The notes: generated from the letters alone by a model not told the origin. A stretch of 20,170 bases of DNA from Actinomycetota bacterium (GCA_009699565.1 WLNX01000007.1:1-20170), one strand, 5' to 3'; shown: positions 9,561 through 16,138, counted from the stretch's first letter. Numbers and translations are program-made.

Positions 9561-10927
9561 CAGGTTCTCTCCTCGTTTGATTTATCGACGGTTGACGTTT
9601 CGCCCATCCGCGCGCGTACCGCCGCCGCGTGCGCCGGGAAGCCTTCATGGTCGGCTAGTGCTACCACCGCTTCGCTCATCTTTGCAAGCGCCTCGCCGTC
9701 AAGTTTGGCGATCGAGGTCTTCTTGAGGAAGGTTTCCGAGGTGACGCCGCCGGTAACGCGGGCGTAGGCGCCGGTCGGCAGCGCCGCCGGCACTCCGATC
9801 ATGTAGTTGGCCGCTGAGAACGGCGCCTGCTGGCCGAGCAGCACCTCGCCGGCGTGGTCGATCATCGCGAAGACCGCCTCTTCGTCACGGGCGACGATCT
9901 GCATGTGCTCCGGGCCGTACCAGTTGCACAGCTCTGCGGCCTCTTCAAGACTGTCAACGAGGAATGCGCCACCATTCTCGCCAAGTGCGGCGTGAGCGTA
10001 GGCGCGGCGAGGCTCGGGCAGCGCGGCAACCTGGACGGCCAGTTCGCGCTGGACCGCCTCCACCAGCGATTCGCTCGGCGTTACCAGCAGCGACGCCGAA
10101 TCGGGGCCGTGTTCGGCTTCGTTGAGAACGTCGGCCGCGAGCAGCCTCGGGTCGGCGCTGTCGTCGGCGATGATCAGCGCCTCGGAGGGGCCGAGAAGCA
10201 TCTGCGTGTGGCAGCCATAAAGCTGGCATGCGATCTGCGCGGCCTGCACCGGCGGACTGCCGGGGCCCAGAACCTTTCGCACCTTCGGGATCGTTTCCGT
10301 TCCGAAGGCCAGTGCAGCGACGCCCGCCGGTCCGTTGACGCGGAACACGCGCTTGATCCCAAGCTCCTGCGCGACGCAAAGAACTGCAGGATCGACCTCG
10401 CCCTTGCCGCCAGGAACGGGTGGCACGACGACGCTGATCTCCGGCACTCCTGCGACGACCGCCGGGGTGCCTATCTGAACCAGAACCGAAGGGAAGGAAC
10501 CCTTGCCGCTGGGGACAAAGAGGCCAACGCTTGAGATCGCGGTCGACTTCTCGCCGACGACGAGGCCGGGCTGAAGCTCGGTGCGCCACTCGCGCTCGCG
10601 CGTCAGGTACTCGTTGAAGGCCCGGATGTTGGAGATTGCGGCGCGGATCGCTTCCTGTACAGGAGCGGGAACCGACTCGCGCGCAGCGGCGAATTCGGCA
10701 TCGGTTACCTGAAGACCGCCCTCGGCGATCTCGCAGCCGTCGAACTTGGCGAGCGCCCTGATGACAGCGGCATCGCCGTGCTCGCGGACGTCGTCGATGA
10801 TCAAGCCGACCGATTCACGCAGTGCGGGGTCGAAGATCGCCCTGTTGCCGCGGCTCAAGAGCTGCTCGCGGGCGTCATCGTCAAGCTCGCTCCAGCGCAT
10901 CACCCTCATTGGTGCCTGCTCAGACAC
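9560..10927 (-). CDS. HisD-family dehydrogenase, likely catabolic paralog
   Basis: A 455-residue member of the histidinol dehydrogenase family, which oxidises an alcohol to an acid with NAD+ in two steps. Kept features are the catalytic pair E340-H341 (YGPEHM), H273 in AEHGPDS, E428 and H433 (EGFPAHAAAV), and GPSEALIIAD. Several sites differ from biosynthetic HisD. The Zn ligand Gln is E270 (NEAEHG for QAEHG). The Zn ligand Asp is N374 (SAANY for GDY). The NH of NHVLPT is P380-A381 (VPAALPT). This resembles HisD relatives recruited for other alcohols, such as the sulfopropanediol dehydrogenase group. It is probably not the biosynthetic enzyme, since other his genes are absent and it sits in a catabolic operon. 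The GTG start at 10927 overlaps the SDR by 8 bases; ATG 10909 is an alternative. Confidence 0.88.
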   Translation of the reverse strand: MSEQAPMRVMRWSELDDDAREQLLSRGNRAIFDPALRESVGLIIDDVREHGDAAVIRALAKFDGCEIAEGGLQVTDAEFAAARESVPAPVQEAIRAAISNIRAFNEYLTREREWRTELQPGLVVGEKSTAISSVGLFVPSGKGSFPSVLVQIGTPAVVAGVPEISVVVPPVPGGKGEVDPAVLCVAQELGIKRVFRVNGPAGVAALAFGTETIPKVRKVLGPGSPPVQAAQIACQLYGCHTQMLLGPSEALIIADDSADPRLLAADVLNEAEHGPDSASLLVTPSESLVEAVQRELAVQVAALPEPRRAYAHAALGENGGAFLVDSLEEAAELCNWYGPEHMQIVARDEEAVFAMIDHAGEVLLGQQAPFSAANYMIGVPAALPTGAYARVTGGVTSETFLKKTSIAKLDGEALAKMSEAVVALADHEGFPAHAAAVRARMGETSTVDKSNEERT

Positions 10928-11657
10928 TTCGGCCCCCGTCGATCGAAAGAACGCTGCCTGTCATGTAAGTTGCCCGGCCCGAAAGCAGAAAGTCAACGAG
11001 CTCGGCGACGTCAACCGGCTCGCCAAATCGGCCGGCGGGAATCAGCGAAAGCAGCTCTGCCGCGCGTTCAGGGTCGTCAAGCATCGGCTCGGTCATCGGC
11101 GTGCGGATGTAACCGGGGCAGATCGCGCTGACGGCGATGCCGCGGTCGGCAAGGTCCAGCGCGAGCGACTGGGCAAGGGTGATCGCAGCGGCCTTCGAGA
11201 CGTTGTAATCGACGAATCCGTGCTCCGGGCGCAGACCGCTGACGGAGGCGTTGATCACGATTGCCGAACCGCGTTCCATCACTCGTGCCGATGCCCGTGC
11301 AAGCGCGAAGGCTCCGAGCACGTTGACGTCAAGAATCCGGCGGAAGTTGTCGAGACTCAGCTCCATCGCGTTCTTGTCTTCGCCGTCCACCCCGGCGTTG
11401 ACGAAAACTCCGTCGAGTCCGCCAAGTGCTTCGACCGCGTGCGTGACCGCCGCCTCCACCGAGCTCTCGTCGGCGGCATCGCAGGCCGAGCCGCCGACGA
11501 TGTTGAGCTTGTCCAATGCGGCCGCGACGGTCTGCTCGCGGCTGCCGAGGATCCAAACGCGGGCGCCGCGCGCGGCCAGCAGCTGCGCCGTGGCAAGGCC
11601 AAGGCCGCTGGTGCCGCCCGAGACAATTACCGCTCGACTGTTGGCGATCTCACTCAA
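10920..11657 (-). CDS. SDR-family NAD(P)-dependent oxidoreductase
   Basis: A classical short-chain dehydrogenase/reductase of 245 residues, interconverting a secondary alcohol and a ketone. It shows the nucleotide motif SGGTSGLG, the VNAGV motif, the catalytic Ser in INASVSG, Tyr and Lys in YNVSK, and the C-terminal TGSVLSIDGG. I chose the TTG start at 11657. It overlaps the HisB-like stop in a TTGA arrangement, has an AGGGGA ribosome site 7 bases upstream, and gives a standard SDR length; a longer frame upstream has no family similarity. It lies between the HisB-like and HisD-like genes, so it presumably acts on the same carbon skeleton. The substrate is unknown. Confidence 0.88.
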   Translation of the reverse strand: MSEIANSRAVIVSGGTSGLGLATAQLLAARGARVWILGSREQTVAAALDKLNIVGGSACDAADESSVEAAVTHAVEALGGLDGVFVNAGVDGEDKNAMELSLDNFRRILDVNVLGAFALARASARVMERGSAIVINASVSGLRPEHGFVDYNVSKAAAITLAQSLALDLADRGIAVSAICPGYIRTPMTEPMLDDPERAAELLSLIPAGRFGEPVDVAELVDFLLSGRATYMTGSVLSIDGGRSV

Positions 11658-12295
11658 TCGAGCGTCCCCTTCACGCCGGCCGTCATCCCAGCGCGACGAG
11701 GATTGGCAACAAAGGCTGCGCGCAGCGCGCGGGCAAAGGCGCGGAAGCCGGCCTCCCAAGCGTGGTGCGGGTCGCGGCTGGTGTCGAAGAGGTCAAGCTG
11801 GATCGTGCAGCGCGCGCCCTGCGAGAAGCCTTCAAAGAAGGCGACGAGGTCGACGCAAAGAACGTCCTCAACCTGCTCGAACGCTGCCGCCCCACCGCGC
11901 GTGACGAAGGTGTTGGCGCGGCCCTCGAACGAAATCTGCGCCAGCGCGCTCGCCTCGTCCATCACACCGTAGGCGAACCCGTTTGATTCGACCCCGTCGG
12001 CAATCCGGTCGCTGATCGCCTGCGCGGCGGCGGCGCCAAGCGCCAAACCGACGTCCTCCATCACCACGTGCATCAAGCGATAGGTGCGGACTTCGTAGCT
12101 CGCATCAACATTGATGTCGGCGTACCAGGCCAGCATCTCGAGCATGTGGTCGAAGAAGGCCAGCGTCGTATTCAGCTGCGAATCGCGGCGCGGACCGAAG
12201 TCGAGCGTCGTCTGCACCAGCGCCTCACGGCTCTCGCGGCGGGTCGTGTATTTGTCGCCGTCGCGCTCGACGGCCATTCCCTTGTATTCAGTCAT
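11654..12295 (-). CDS. HisB-like (imidazoleglycerol-phosphate dehydratase family) protein with altered metal site
   Basis: A 213-residue protein that aligns along its length with IGPD, the dehydratase domain of HisB, but is divergent. Kept are RESREA (for RxTxET), FFDHM (His50), H76 and E80 of the first HHxxE motif, and the second motif DPHHAWEAGF (H177, H178, E181). Changed are the second His of the first motif (V77, giving MHVVMED), a His usually 8 residues after FFDH (Y58), the His before the FF pair (A152) and TLHI (TIQL). At least two of these are manganese ligands in characterised IGPDs. It therefore probably does not perform the biosynthetic reaction; a related dehydration is an inference. 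The ATG at 12295 has an AAGGAG ribosome site. The stop overlaps the SDR start. Confidence 0.85.
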   Translation of the reverse strand: MTEYKGMAVERDGDKYTTRRESREALVQTTLDFGPRRDSQLNTTLAFFDHMLEMLAWYADINVDASYEVRTYRLMHVVMEDVGLALGAAAAQAISDRIADGVESNGFAYGVMDEASALAQISFEGRANTFVTRGGAAAFEQVEDVLCVDLVAFFEGFSQGARCTIQLDLFDTSRDPHHAWEAGFRAFARALRAAFVANPRRAGMTAGVKGTLD

Positions 12296-12419
12296 CAAGT
12301 TTCTCCTTGGCGGAAGCGACATTTGATCGCACCAGCACCTTGACGGCTTCGGGGGCCTCAAGCTGGGATTTTGCGACCGCGGAAAGCTGGTCAAGCATGA
12401 TCGTTGCAGTCCCGCTCAT
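12288..12419 (-). CDS. Small ORF between the IclR gene and the HisB-like gene (43 residues)
   Basis: A short frame begins at ATG 12419 with an AGGGA ribosome-site-like sequence 8 bases upstream. It ends at TGA 12288-12290, overlapping the HisB-like start by 8 bases. The predicted product starts MSGTATIMLDQLSAVAKSQ and is rich in Ala, Val, Lys and Glu. It has no membrane segment or signal peptide and would form one amphipathic helix. I do not recognise it. The overlap pattern matches the rest of the operon, which supports its being translated, as a leader coupling or a small partner of the HisB-like protein. It shares its frame with the end of the IclR gene, so a chance extension after that stop cannot be excluded. 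Confidence 0.5.
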   Translation of the reverse strand: MSGTATIMLDQLSAVAKSQLEAPEAVKVLVRSNVASAKEKLDD

Positions 12420-12461
12420 CGAAAGATCCCTGGCCAGCATGAAGGAAGCGCACTGCACCGC

Positions 12462-13259
12462 TCAGCCCGCCGAGACCGGCTCGGTGCCGGCACCTTCGAC
12501 ATGTCCGATGTTTGACGAGAGCCGCTGCGCAAAGCCGCAGACGAGCTCGGTGGTCCGTTCACGCGCAGCAGCGTCTCGCTGGGCGCTGACGAAGGTCACG
12601 CCGATCGCCGCGACCGGAACGCCCTCGTGCGACATCACCGGCGCCGCGAGGCATGAGATCCCCGGGCTGACCATCTCGTCGTCGAACGCGTACCCGGCGG
12701 CCCGAATTTCATCGAGATCGCCAAGCAGCGCACCGATGTCGGCGGGGCCGCTGTCGGCGCGGAGCACCAGCGGCTGTTCGCCGTAGAGAGCTCGGACTTG
12801 GGCCTCCGGGAGCTGCGCGAGGATCGCTCGCCCGACGGCGGTGATGTGCGCCGGCAGCCGTACGCCAACCTCGGTTACGAGCCGCGCACTGGAAGTGATC
12901 GGCTCTTCCTTGTCGATGTAGAGGACCTCGCTGCCATGGAGGACGGCGAGGTGCGAGGTGTCACCGGTCTCTGCGGTCAGCTCGACAAGGAGGTGGCGGC
13001 CCATCCGCTGGAGCGGCGCCGAGCGCATGTAGGCCGAACCGATTTCGAAGGCGGCAACGCCAAGTCCCCAGGCGCGCTCCTCGTCGTAGTAGCTCACGAA
13101 GCGCCTGTCTCGCATCACGTTGAGCAGGTGGTGGGTGCTGCTCTTCGGTATTGCGCAGTCGCGCGAGATCGTCATAGTCGGGACAGGGCGCACGGAACGG
13201 GCCAGCAAGTCAAGGACTGCGAGGACGCGTTCGGCGGATTTTACTGAGCTTGGGGCCAT
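12462..13259 (-). CDS. IclR-family transcriptional regulator
   Basis: A 265-residue cytosolic regulator. Residues about 3-75 form the winged helix-turn-helix (SVKSAERVLAVLDLLARS, then IPKSSTHHLLNVM). Residues about 85-250 form the GAF-like effector domain with the family features AVGRAILA, RAAGYAFDDE, and SPGISCLAAPV before IGVTF. The open frame extends upstream, but the ATG at 13259 directly begins the domain and gives the usual IclR length. It is the first gene of the operon, 42 bases before the small ORF, so it most likely controls this operon and itself. The effector is probably an imidazole pathway compound or the imported substrate (inference). No strong Shine-Dalgarno sequence precedes the start. 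Confidence 0.92.
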   Translation of the reverse strand: MAPSSVKSAERVLAVLDLLARSVRPVPTMTISRDCAIPKSSTHHLLNVMRDRRFVSYYDEERAWGLGVAAFEIGSAYMRSAPLQRMGRHLLVELTAETGDTSHLAVLHGSEVLYIDKEEPITSSARLVTEVGVRLPAHITAVGRAILAQLPEAQVRALYGEQPLVLRADSGPADIGALLGDLDEIRAAGYAFDDEMVSPGISCLAAPVMSHEGVPVAAIGVTFVSAQRDAAARERTTELVCGFAQRLSSNIGHVEGAGTEPVSAG

Positions 13260-13260
13260 A

Positions 13261-13289
13261 GTCTGAGATACGAGACACCCGTCCCGTCT
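13261..13289. promoter_or_regulatory. Alternating GTCT/AGAC half-sites in the IclR leader, possible operator
   Basis: The plus strand reads GTCT (13261-13264), AGAC (13273-13276) and GTCT (13286-13289), so each neighbouring pair forms a short inverted repeat with 8-9 bases between the arms. The elements sit between the predicted transcription start and the IclR start codon, where an autorepressor could bind. Four-base arms are short and may be chance. Confidence 0.25.
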
Positions 13290-13302
13290 TGGTGATGTGT
13301 AA

Positions 13303-13331
13303 GTACTACCTCTCTGCAGCCGCGAGTGCAA
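13303..13331 (-). promoter_or_regulatory. Candidate sigma70-type promoter of the IclR-led operon
   Basis: On the minus strand TTGCAC (13331-13326) and TAGTAC (13308-13303) are separated by 17 bases, a good match to -35/-10 spacing. Transcription would start near 13296, about 37 bases before the IclR start codon. It lies in the only clear gap upstream of the operon (13260-13344). Prediction by eye only. Confidence 0.5.
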
Positions 13332-13344
13332 GCGGGCAAGAAGA

Positions 13345-13917
13345 TCAGGCGGGAAGCTGGAGCCGAACCCAGTCGGCCAGGCGGGAGGAACACTCGGCGA
13401 CCGACTCGCTCCAACTGGTCGCAGCCTGCTCGTCGCCGTCATCGCTGACCTGCTTGACGAGCCGCACAGGCACGCCGGCCGCATTCGCGACCGAAGCGAC
13501 CGCGTAACCCTCCATGTCTGCAAAGTCTGCGATCTCGGCGAGCTGCGAGCGCAGCCGGGAATCGGCAACGAAGCGGTCCCCTGTCGCCAGCACCGGGCCG
13601 TCACCGAGATTGAGCGGCGGGCCGAACTGCTCCCCGGTCAACTCGAAGATTGCCTCGCCGTCAAAGTCGTGCTGAATCGCCCGACCGATTGTGTGGATCC
13701 CGCTGAGGCCGTCGCGCAGAGCGGCCGCGGTGCCGAGGTTGACGACCTCGGACGGACGCCGCTCGGCGAGCAGCCGAGCGGTCGCGCCGGCGGCACGAAG
13801 CTTGCCAGGCCCGGTCACGAGCACCGGCAGACCAAGGTCGTGGAGGTGCTCGCCTTCAAGGTGGAGCGCGACTACCAGCAGCGGCCGATCCGGGGTGACT
13901 TCGCCAAAGAGTTCCAT
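13345..13917 (-). CDS. MTA/SAH nucleosidase-like (PNP/UDP phosphorylase family) protein
   Basis: A 190-residue, probably cytosolic protein. It has the family's NLGTAAALRDGL segment (about 60-71), the DMEGYAVA motif (about 134-141, with the substrate-binding Met-Glu pair) and the catalytic-Asp region VSDDGDEQA (about 158-166). Relatives hydrolyse or phosphorolyse the glycosidic bond of methylthioadenosine, S-adenosylhomocysteine or futalosine. At 190 residues it is shorter than typical MTA/SAH nucleosidases (about 230), with a compressed N-terminus, so the exact nucleoside is uncertain. It ends 85 bases before the IclR start in the same direction, but the promoter candidate in that gap suggests a separate unit. 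Confidence 0.75.
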   Translation of the reverse strand: MELFGEVTPDRPLLVVALHLEGEHLHDLGLPVLVTGPGKLRAAGATARLLAERRPSEVVNLGTAAALRDGLSGIHTIGRAIQHDFDGEAIFELTGEQFGPPLNLGDGPVLATGDRFVADSRLRSQLAEIADFADMEGYAVASVANAAGVPVRLVKQVSDDGDEQAATSWSESVAECSSRLADWVRLQLPA

Positions 13918-13958
13918 GCTTCAAGAGGTTATAGGCGCGCCGCGCACGCCGACGGCGC

Positions 13959-14573
13959 CTAGTAGAAGCTGTACATGAAGCGCGTCCCGCTGCAGAAGCG
14001 GCGAAGCTTCGCGCCCATCACCGACCCGTGGGAGCGGTTCTCGCTGCTCGGGACATACATCACGCTTGCGAGCCACCCGACCGGGTTGATGCCCCGCATC
14101 AGACCGGCACCCTTGCCGCGACCGACGGCGGGTGGGTACTCGTCGCGGTCGTAGCCGCGCTTGGTCGCTATCCCGCGCAGCAGCCGATTGCGGCGACCGT
14201 CCGAGCCGCTTCGGCGCAGCACGAGCGTCCGAGGCCAACCGGCGCGCACGGCTCTCAGGAAATGGCGTCGGATGTTGGGGTACTTCGTCGCGCTGAAGCC
14301 AAGCCGCTGGATCGTTGAAGTCTTGGAGCAGCCCTTCTCAGAGCTGGGACTGCTGCCCGATGTGGGACCGCTGGCGCCCTTCTTGAGGCAAGGACATGGC
14401 AGCGATTCGCAGTAGATCCCGTCGTGATCGGCGTCGCGGGTGTCCGCTGCGCGTTGCGCCGCCGCCTGATTCGAGTAGGAGCTGCAGCTCTTCGCGGCAG
14501 CCCCGGCGGGAAGAACGCTCAGCAGAGACAGAGATGCAGCGAGAGGAAAGAGAAGTTTGAGAGTAAGTCGCAT
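13959..14573 (-). CDS. Secreted excalibur plus NucA/NucB-type nuclease
   Basis: A 204-residue exported protein. A signal peptide covers about residues 1-27 (cleavage near GAAAKS). It is followed by an excalibur-type calcium-binding segment with paired cysteines and DADHDGIYCES (about 47-57), a Ser/Gly linker, and a C-terminal domain like the NucA/NucB deoxyribonucleases. The last contains DRDEYPPA (142-149) and PSSENRSHGS (about 176-185). In NucA/NucB the Asp-Glu of DEYP and the Glu-Asn pair are hallmark residues; here the preceding Cys is Arg. A role in degrading extracellular DNA is inferred. The ATG at 14573 is preferred over TTG at 14576. A strong hairpin overlaps the region just upstream. 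Confidence 0.8.
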   Translation of the reverse strand: MRLTLKLLFPLAASLSLLSVLPAGAAAKSCSSYSNQAAAQRAADTRDADHDGIYCESLPCPCLKKGASGPTSGSSPSSEKGCSKTSTIQRLGFSATKYPNIRRHFLRAVRAGWPRTLVLRRSGSDGRRNRLLRGIATKRGYDRDEYPPAVGRGKGAGLMRGINPVGWLASVMYVPSSENRSHGSVMGAKLRRFCSGTRFMYSFY

Positions 14574-14578
14574 CAATA

Positions 14579-14611
14579 GCCGGTACTTCTTTGTAACAAA
14601 AGTGTACCGGC
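14579..14611 (-). promoter_or_regulatory. Inverted repeat over the start region of the nuclease gene
   Basis: GCCGGTAC (14579-14586) and GTACCGGC (14604-14611) are perfect 8-base inverted arms. An inner TTTG/CAAA pair closes around TAA. On the minus-strand transcript the only purine-rich ribosome-site candidate, AAAGAAG, lies inside this element, 6 bases before the ATG region. It could be a protein operator or an mRNA hairpin that hides the ribosome site. Confidence 0.5.
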
Positions 14612-14619
14612 CGCACGGC

Positions 14620-14629
14620 GAGATATCTC
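14620..14629. promoter_or_regulatory. GAGATATCTC palindrome in the divergent intergenic region
   Basis: A perfect 10-base palindrome lies between the divergent nuclease gene (start 14573) and the small membrane protein gene (start 14706). The 132-base region must hold promoters for both. The palindrome could be an operator; it may also be chance. Confidence 0.25.
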
Positions 14630-14705
14630 AGAGATCCTTAATAGACGGGGCCTTGAATCCTTCCTACACGAACCGCCTGCGGGCACGAAGAGAAGGAGCA
14701 CCCAA

Positions 14706-14984
14706 ATGGAAATGTCATTGTCAAACCAGACTCAGAAGGCACTACTGGCTGTCGGAACCGGAATCGCATTGGTGCTCAGCATCATCGCGCTTGTCGTTGC
14801 CCTCAATGCCGGTGGCGGCCACGGCGGCGACCACGGTCGCGGTCACTGGGGCGGGCCCCAGCAGATGATGCAGGGCGGCCCCGGGCAGCGCGGCATGGAC
14901 GGCCCTCGCCAGGGACAGCGGCCGATGGGCGCGCCCCAGGGAGCGCAGCAGCAGGCTCCTAGCGGTACGACGACAACGAACTAG
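14706..14984 (+). CDS. Small membrane protein with Gly/His/Gln-rich tail
   Basis: A 92-residue protein of unknown function. A short polar N-terminus is followed by one hydrophobic helix (about residues 12-34, AVGTGIALVLSIIALVVAL). Then comes a low-complexity tail rich in Gly, His, Gln, Pro and Met (GGGHGGDHGRGHWGG, MMQGGPGQRG). The ATG at 14706 is supported by AAGGAG about 6 bases upstream. The helix could be a membrane anchor or an uncleaved signal, placing the tail outside the cell. His and Met in the tail could bind metal, but that is a guess. It is a lone plus-strand gene ending in a hairpin shared with the convergent gene. Confidence 0.75.
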   Translation: MEMSLSNQTQKALLAVGTGIALVLSIIALVVALNAGGGHGGDHGRGHWGGPQQMMQGGPGQRGMDGPRQGQRPMGAPQGAQQQAPSGTTTTN

Positions 14985-15006
14985 AAGCGCCGGGCAGGAA
15001 CCGCAG

Positions 15007-15041
15007 CGCTGGGGTGCGTCGGGTTAAGGCGCGCCCCAGCG
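15007..15041 (+). terminator. Hairpin between convergent genes
   Basis: CGCTGGGG (15007-15014) pairs with CCCCAGCG (15034-15041). A G-U pair and three more pairs (GCG with CGC) extend the stem to 12 pairs on the plus-strand RNA, around an 11-base loop. It follows the small membrane protein gene by 22 bases. There is no U-run after it, so it is a non-canonical terminator at best. Its loop contains the stop codon of the convergent HicA-like gene. Confidence 0.5.
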
Positions 15042-15353
15042 ACCGTCGCCGTGATCGCGGGTGCTTTCGTCCTCCACGGCTGGTTCGCCGTCGGGGTTGT
15101 AGCCGGCGTTGGTCAGCATCCGACGAAGGTCAACGACCATCTGGACGTCGATGTCCTTGTGACGCGGCCGGTGGAATGTCTCGGTCTCAGGGCCAAGCGT
15201 CACCTTGACCTTGCCGTTGTGCTCCTCGCTGACCTCGCCGACATGCTCAAGCAGCGAGATCACGTGGCGCCACTCGATGTTGTGGCTCGTCGGGTGTCTG
15301 AAGATCTCGTCGACGGTGTCGCGGTGGCGGCTTGTCAGCTCAGGCTTGCTCAT
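15024..15353 (-). CDS. HicA-like small protein
   Basis: A 109-residue cytosolic protein. The central part (about residues 26-90) follows the pattern of HicA-type double-stranded-RNA-binding-like folds: a helix with WRHVISLLEHVGEV, a beta hairpin EEHNGKVKVTLG, then HKDIDVQMVVDLRRMLTNAGY. Such proteins are mRNA interferase toxins when paired with a HicB antitoxin. No HicB-like gene is visible on either side, so this may be an orphan or a domesticated housekeeping relative. The last residues are acidic and charged. The ATG at 15353 begins a compact domain. Family assignment is by pattern only. Confidence 0.6.
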   Translation of the reverse strand: MSKPELTSRHRDTVDEIFRHPTSHNIEWRHVISLLEHVGEVSEEHNGKVKVTLGPETETFHRPRHKDIDVQMVVDLRRMLTNAGYNPDGEPAVEDESTRDHGDGRWGAP

Positions 15354-15397
15354 AGAACGAGCAGTTTAGTGGGCTTGCGGCGCCCGGGCCGCTCGCC

Positions 15398-16126
15398 TCA
15401 TCCGAGAATGTTCACTGCCCGCGCTGCAACGAGAAGAACGGTGATCGCCGATAGCGCCGTCTCGGCCGTCATGACGGCCTTCGCACGGCGCGTTAGCGGC
15501 ATCGCGTCGGTCGGGCTGAAAGCCGTCGCCGTGGTAAATGCGATGTACATGTAGTCGGGCAGAAGCGGACGCCAGGTCTTCTCGGCGAGATCCGGGTTTT
15601 CCATCTGCGGAAACTGAAAGTCGGCGCCCCTGTAGGCAATCGGGCCCTCGTAGACAGCCCTGGTGGAAGGACCACCCCGATCAAGCTCCCAGTAGAGAAG
15701 GCCGAATGCGATGACGTTTGTGGTCCAGATCACGCCGGCCTCGAAGAGCAGCTCTGTGCCGGTGCGAACCTGCGCCGAAAGCAGCTCGCCAAGCAGCGCC
15801 ATCAGCGCCAGAGCGTTGGCAAGGCTGATCAGTCCGACGAGCAGAATCGCCTCCTTGCGCCTTCTCGGGGTTTGTCCCGGTAGCTCGCCCTCTTTGATTT
15901 GGCCCCTGACTACAAATACTCCCAAGAGGATTGCCTCGGGAACCGCCGTTGCGACCCAAGCCCAAGCCGGGAGCAACCAAAGTTCCCAGCCCGACGCCGT
16001 ACAGACGATCGCCAGCGAGAGCTGCAGGGCAATCACGAAACCCACCGCTGCCGCGGCCTCTCCTATCTCGAGGCTTCCCGCTTGCTCCTTGGCGCCGGTG
16101 GAGGAGCTCTCCGAATTCGGGGCCAC
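15398..16126 (-). CDS. DUF1345-like multi-pass membrane protein
   Basis: A 242-residue inner-membrane protein with about five hydrophobic segments (about 26-46, 50-75, 92-115, 127-147 and 215-240). Before the last helix the sequence DYMYIAFTTATAFSPTDAMPLTRRAK recalls the pore-like region of DUF1345 and ion-channel-related proteins (cited by position, about 191-216, key residues D-Y-Y and SPTD). The function is not known. The GTG start at 16126 lies 12 bases after the lipoprotein stop, so the two genes probably share a transcript. A potassium-channel-like role would be speculation. Confidence 0.7.
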   Translation of the reverse strand: MAPNSESSSTGAKEQAGSLEIGEAAAAVGFVIALQLSLAIVCTASGWELWLLPAWAWVATAVPEAILLGVFVVRGQIKEGELPGQTPRRRKEAILLVGLISLANALALMALLGELLSAQVRTGTELLFEAGVIWTTNVIAFGLLYWELDRGGPSTRAVYEGPIAYRGADFQFPQMENPDLAEKTWRPLLPDYMYIAFTTATAFSPTDAMPLTRRAKAVMTAETALSAITVLLVAARAVNILG

Positions 16127-16138
16127 GACCGTCCGCGG

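Noticed and set aside
10746..11972. Long plus-strand open frame (408 codons) across the SDR, HisD-like and HisB-like genes
   Set aside because: It crosses three recognised minus-strand genes and has no recognisable domain or ribosome site.
9560..12295. Histidine biosynthesis (his) operon
   Set aside because: Only HisB-like and HisD-like genes are present, both with altered key residues, next to catabolic and transport genes; hisG, hisC, hisH, hisA, hisF and hisI are absent.
12462..13604. Longer 380-codon version of the IclR gene
   Set aside because: The extra N-terminus is Arg/Ser-rich with no family similarity, overlaps the promoter candidate and the upstream gene, and ATG 13259 starts the domain.
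15354..15397. GCGGC-GCCCGG-GCCGC hairpin as terminator of the DUF1345-like gene
   Set aside because: The stem is only 5 pairs and no T-run follows; in this GC-rich DNA it is not distinguishable from chance.
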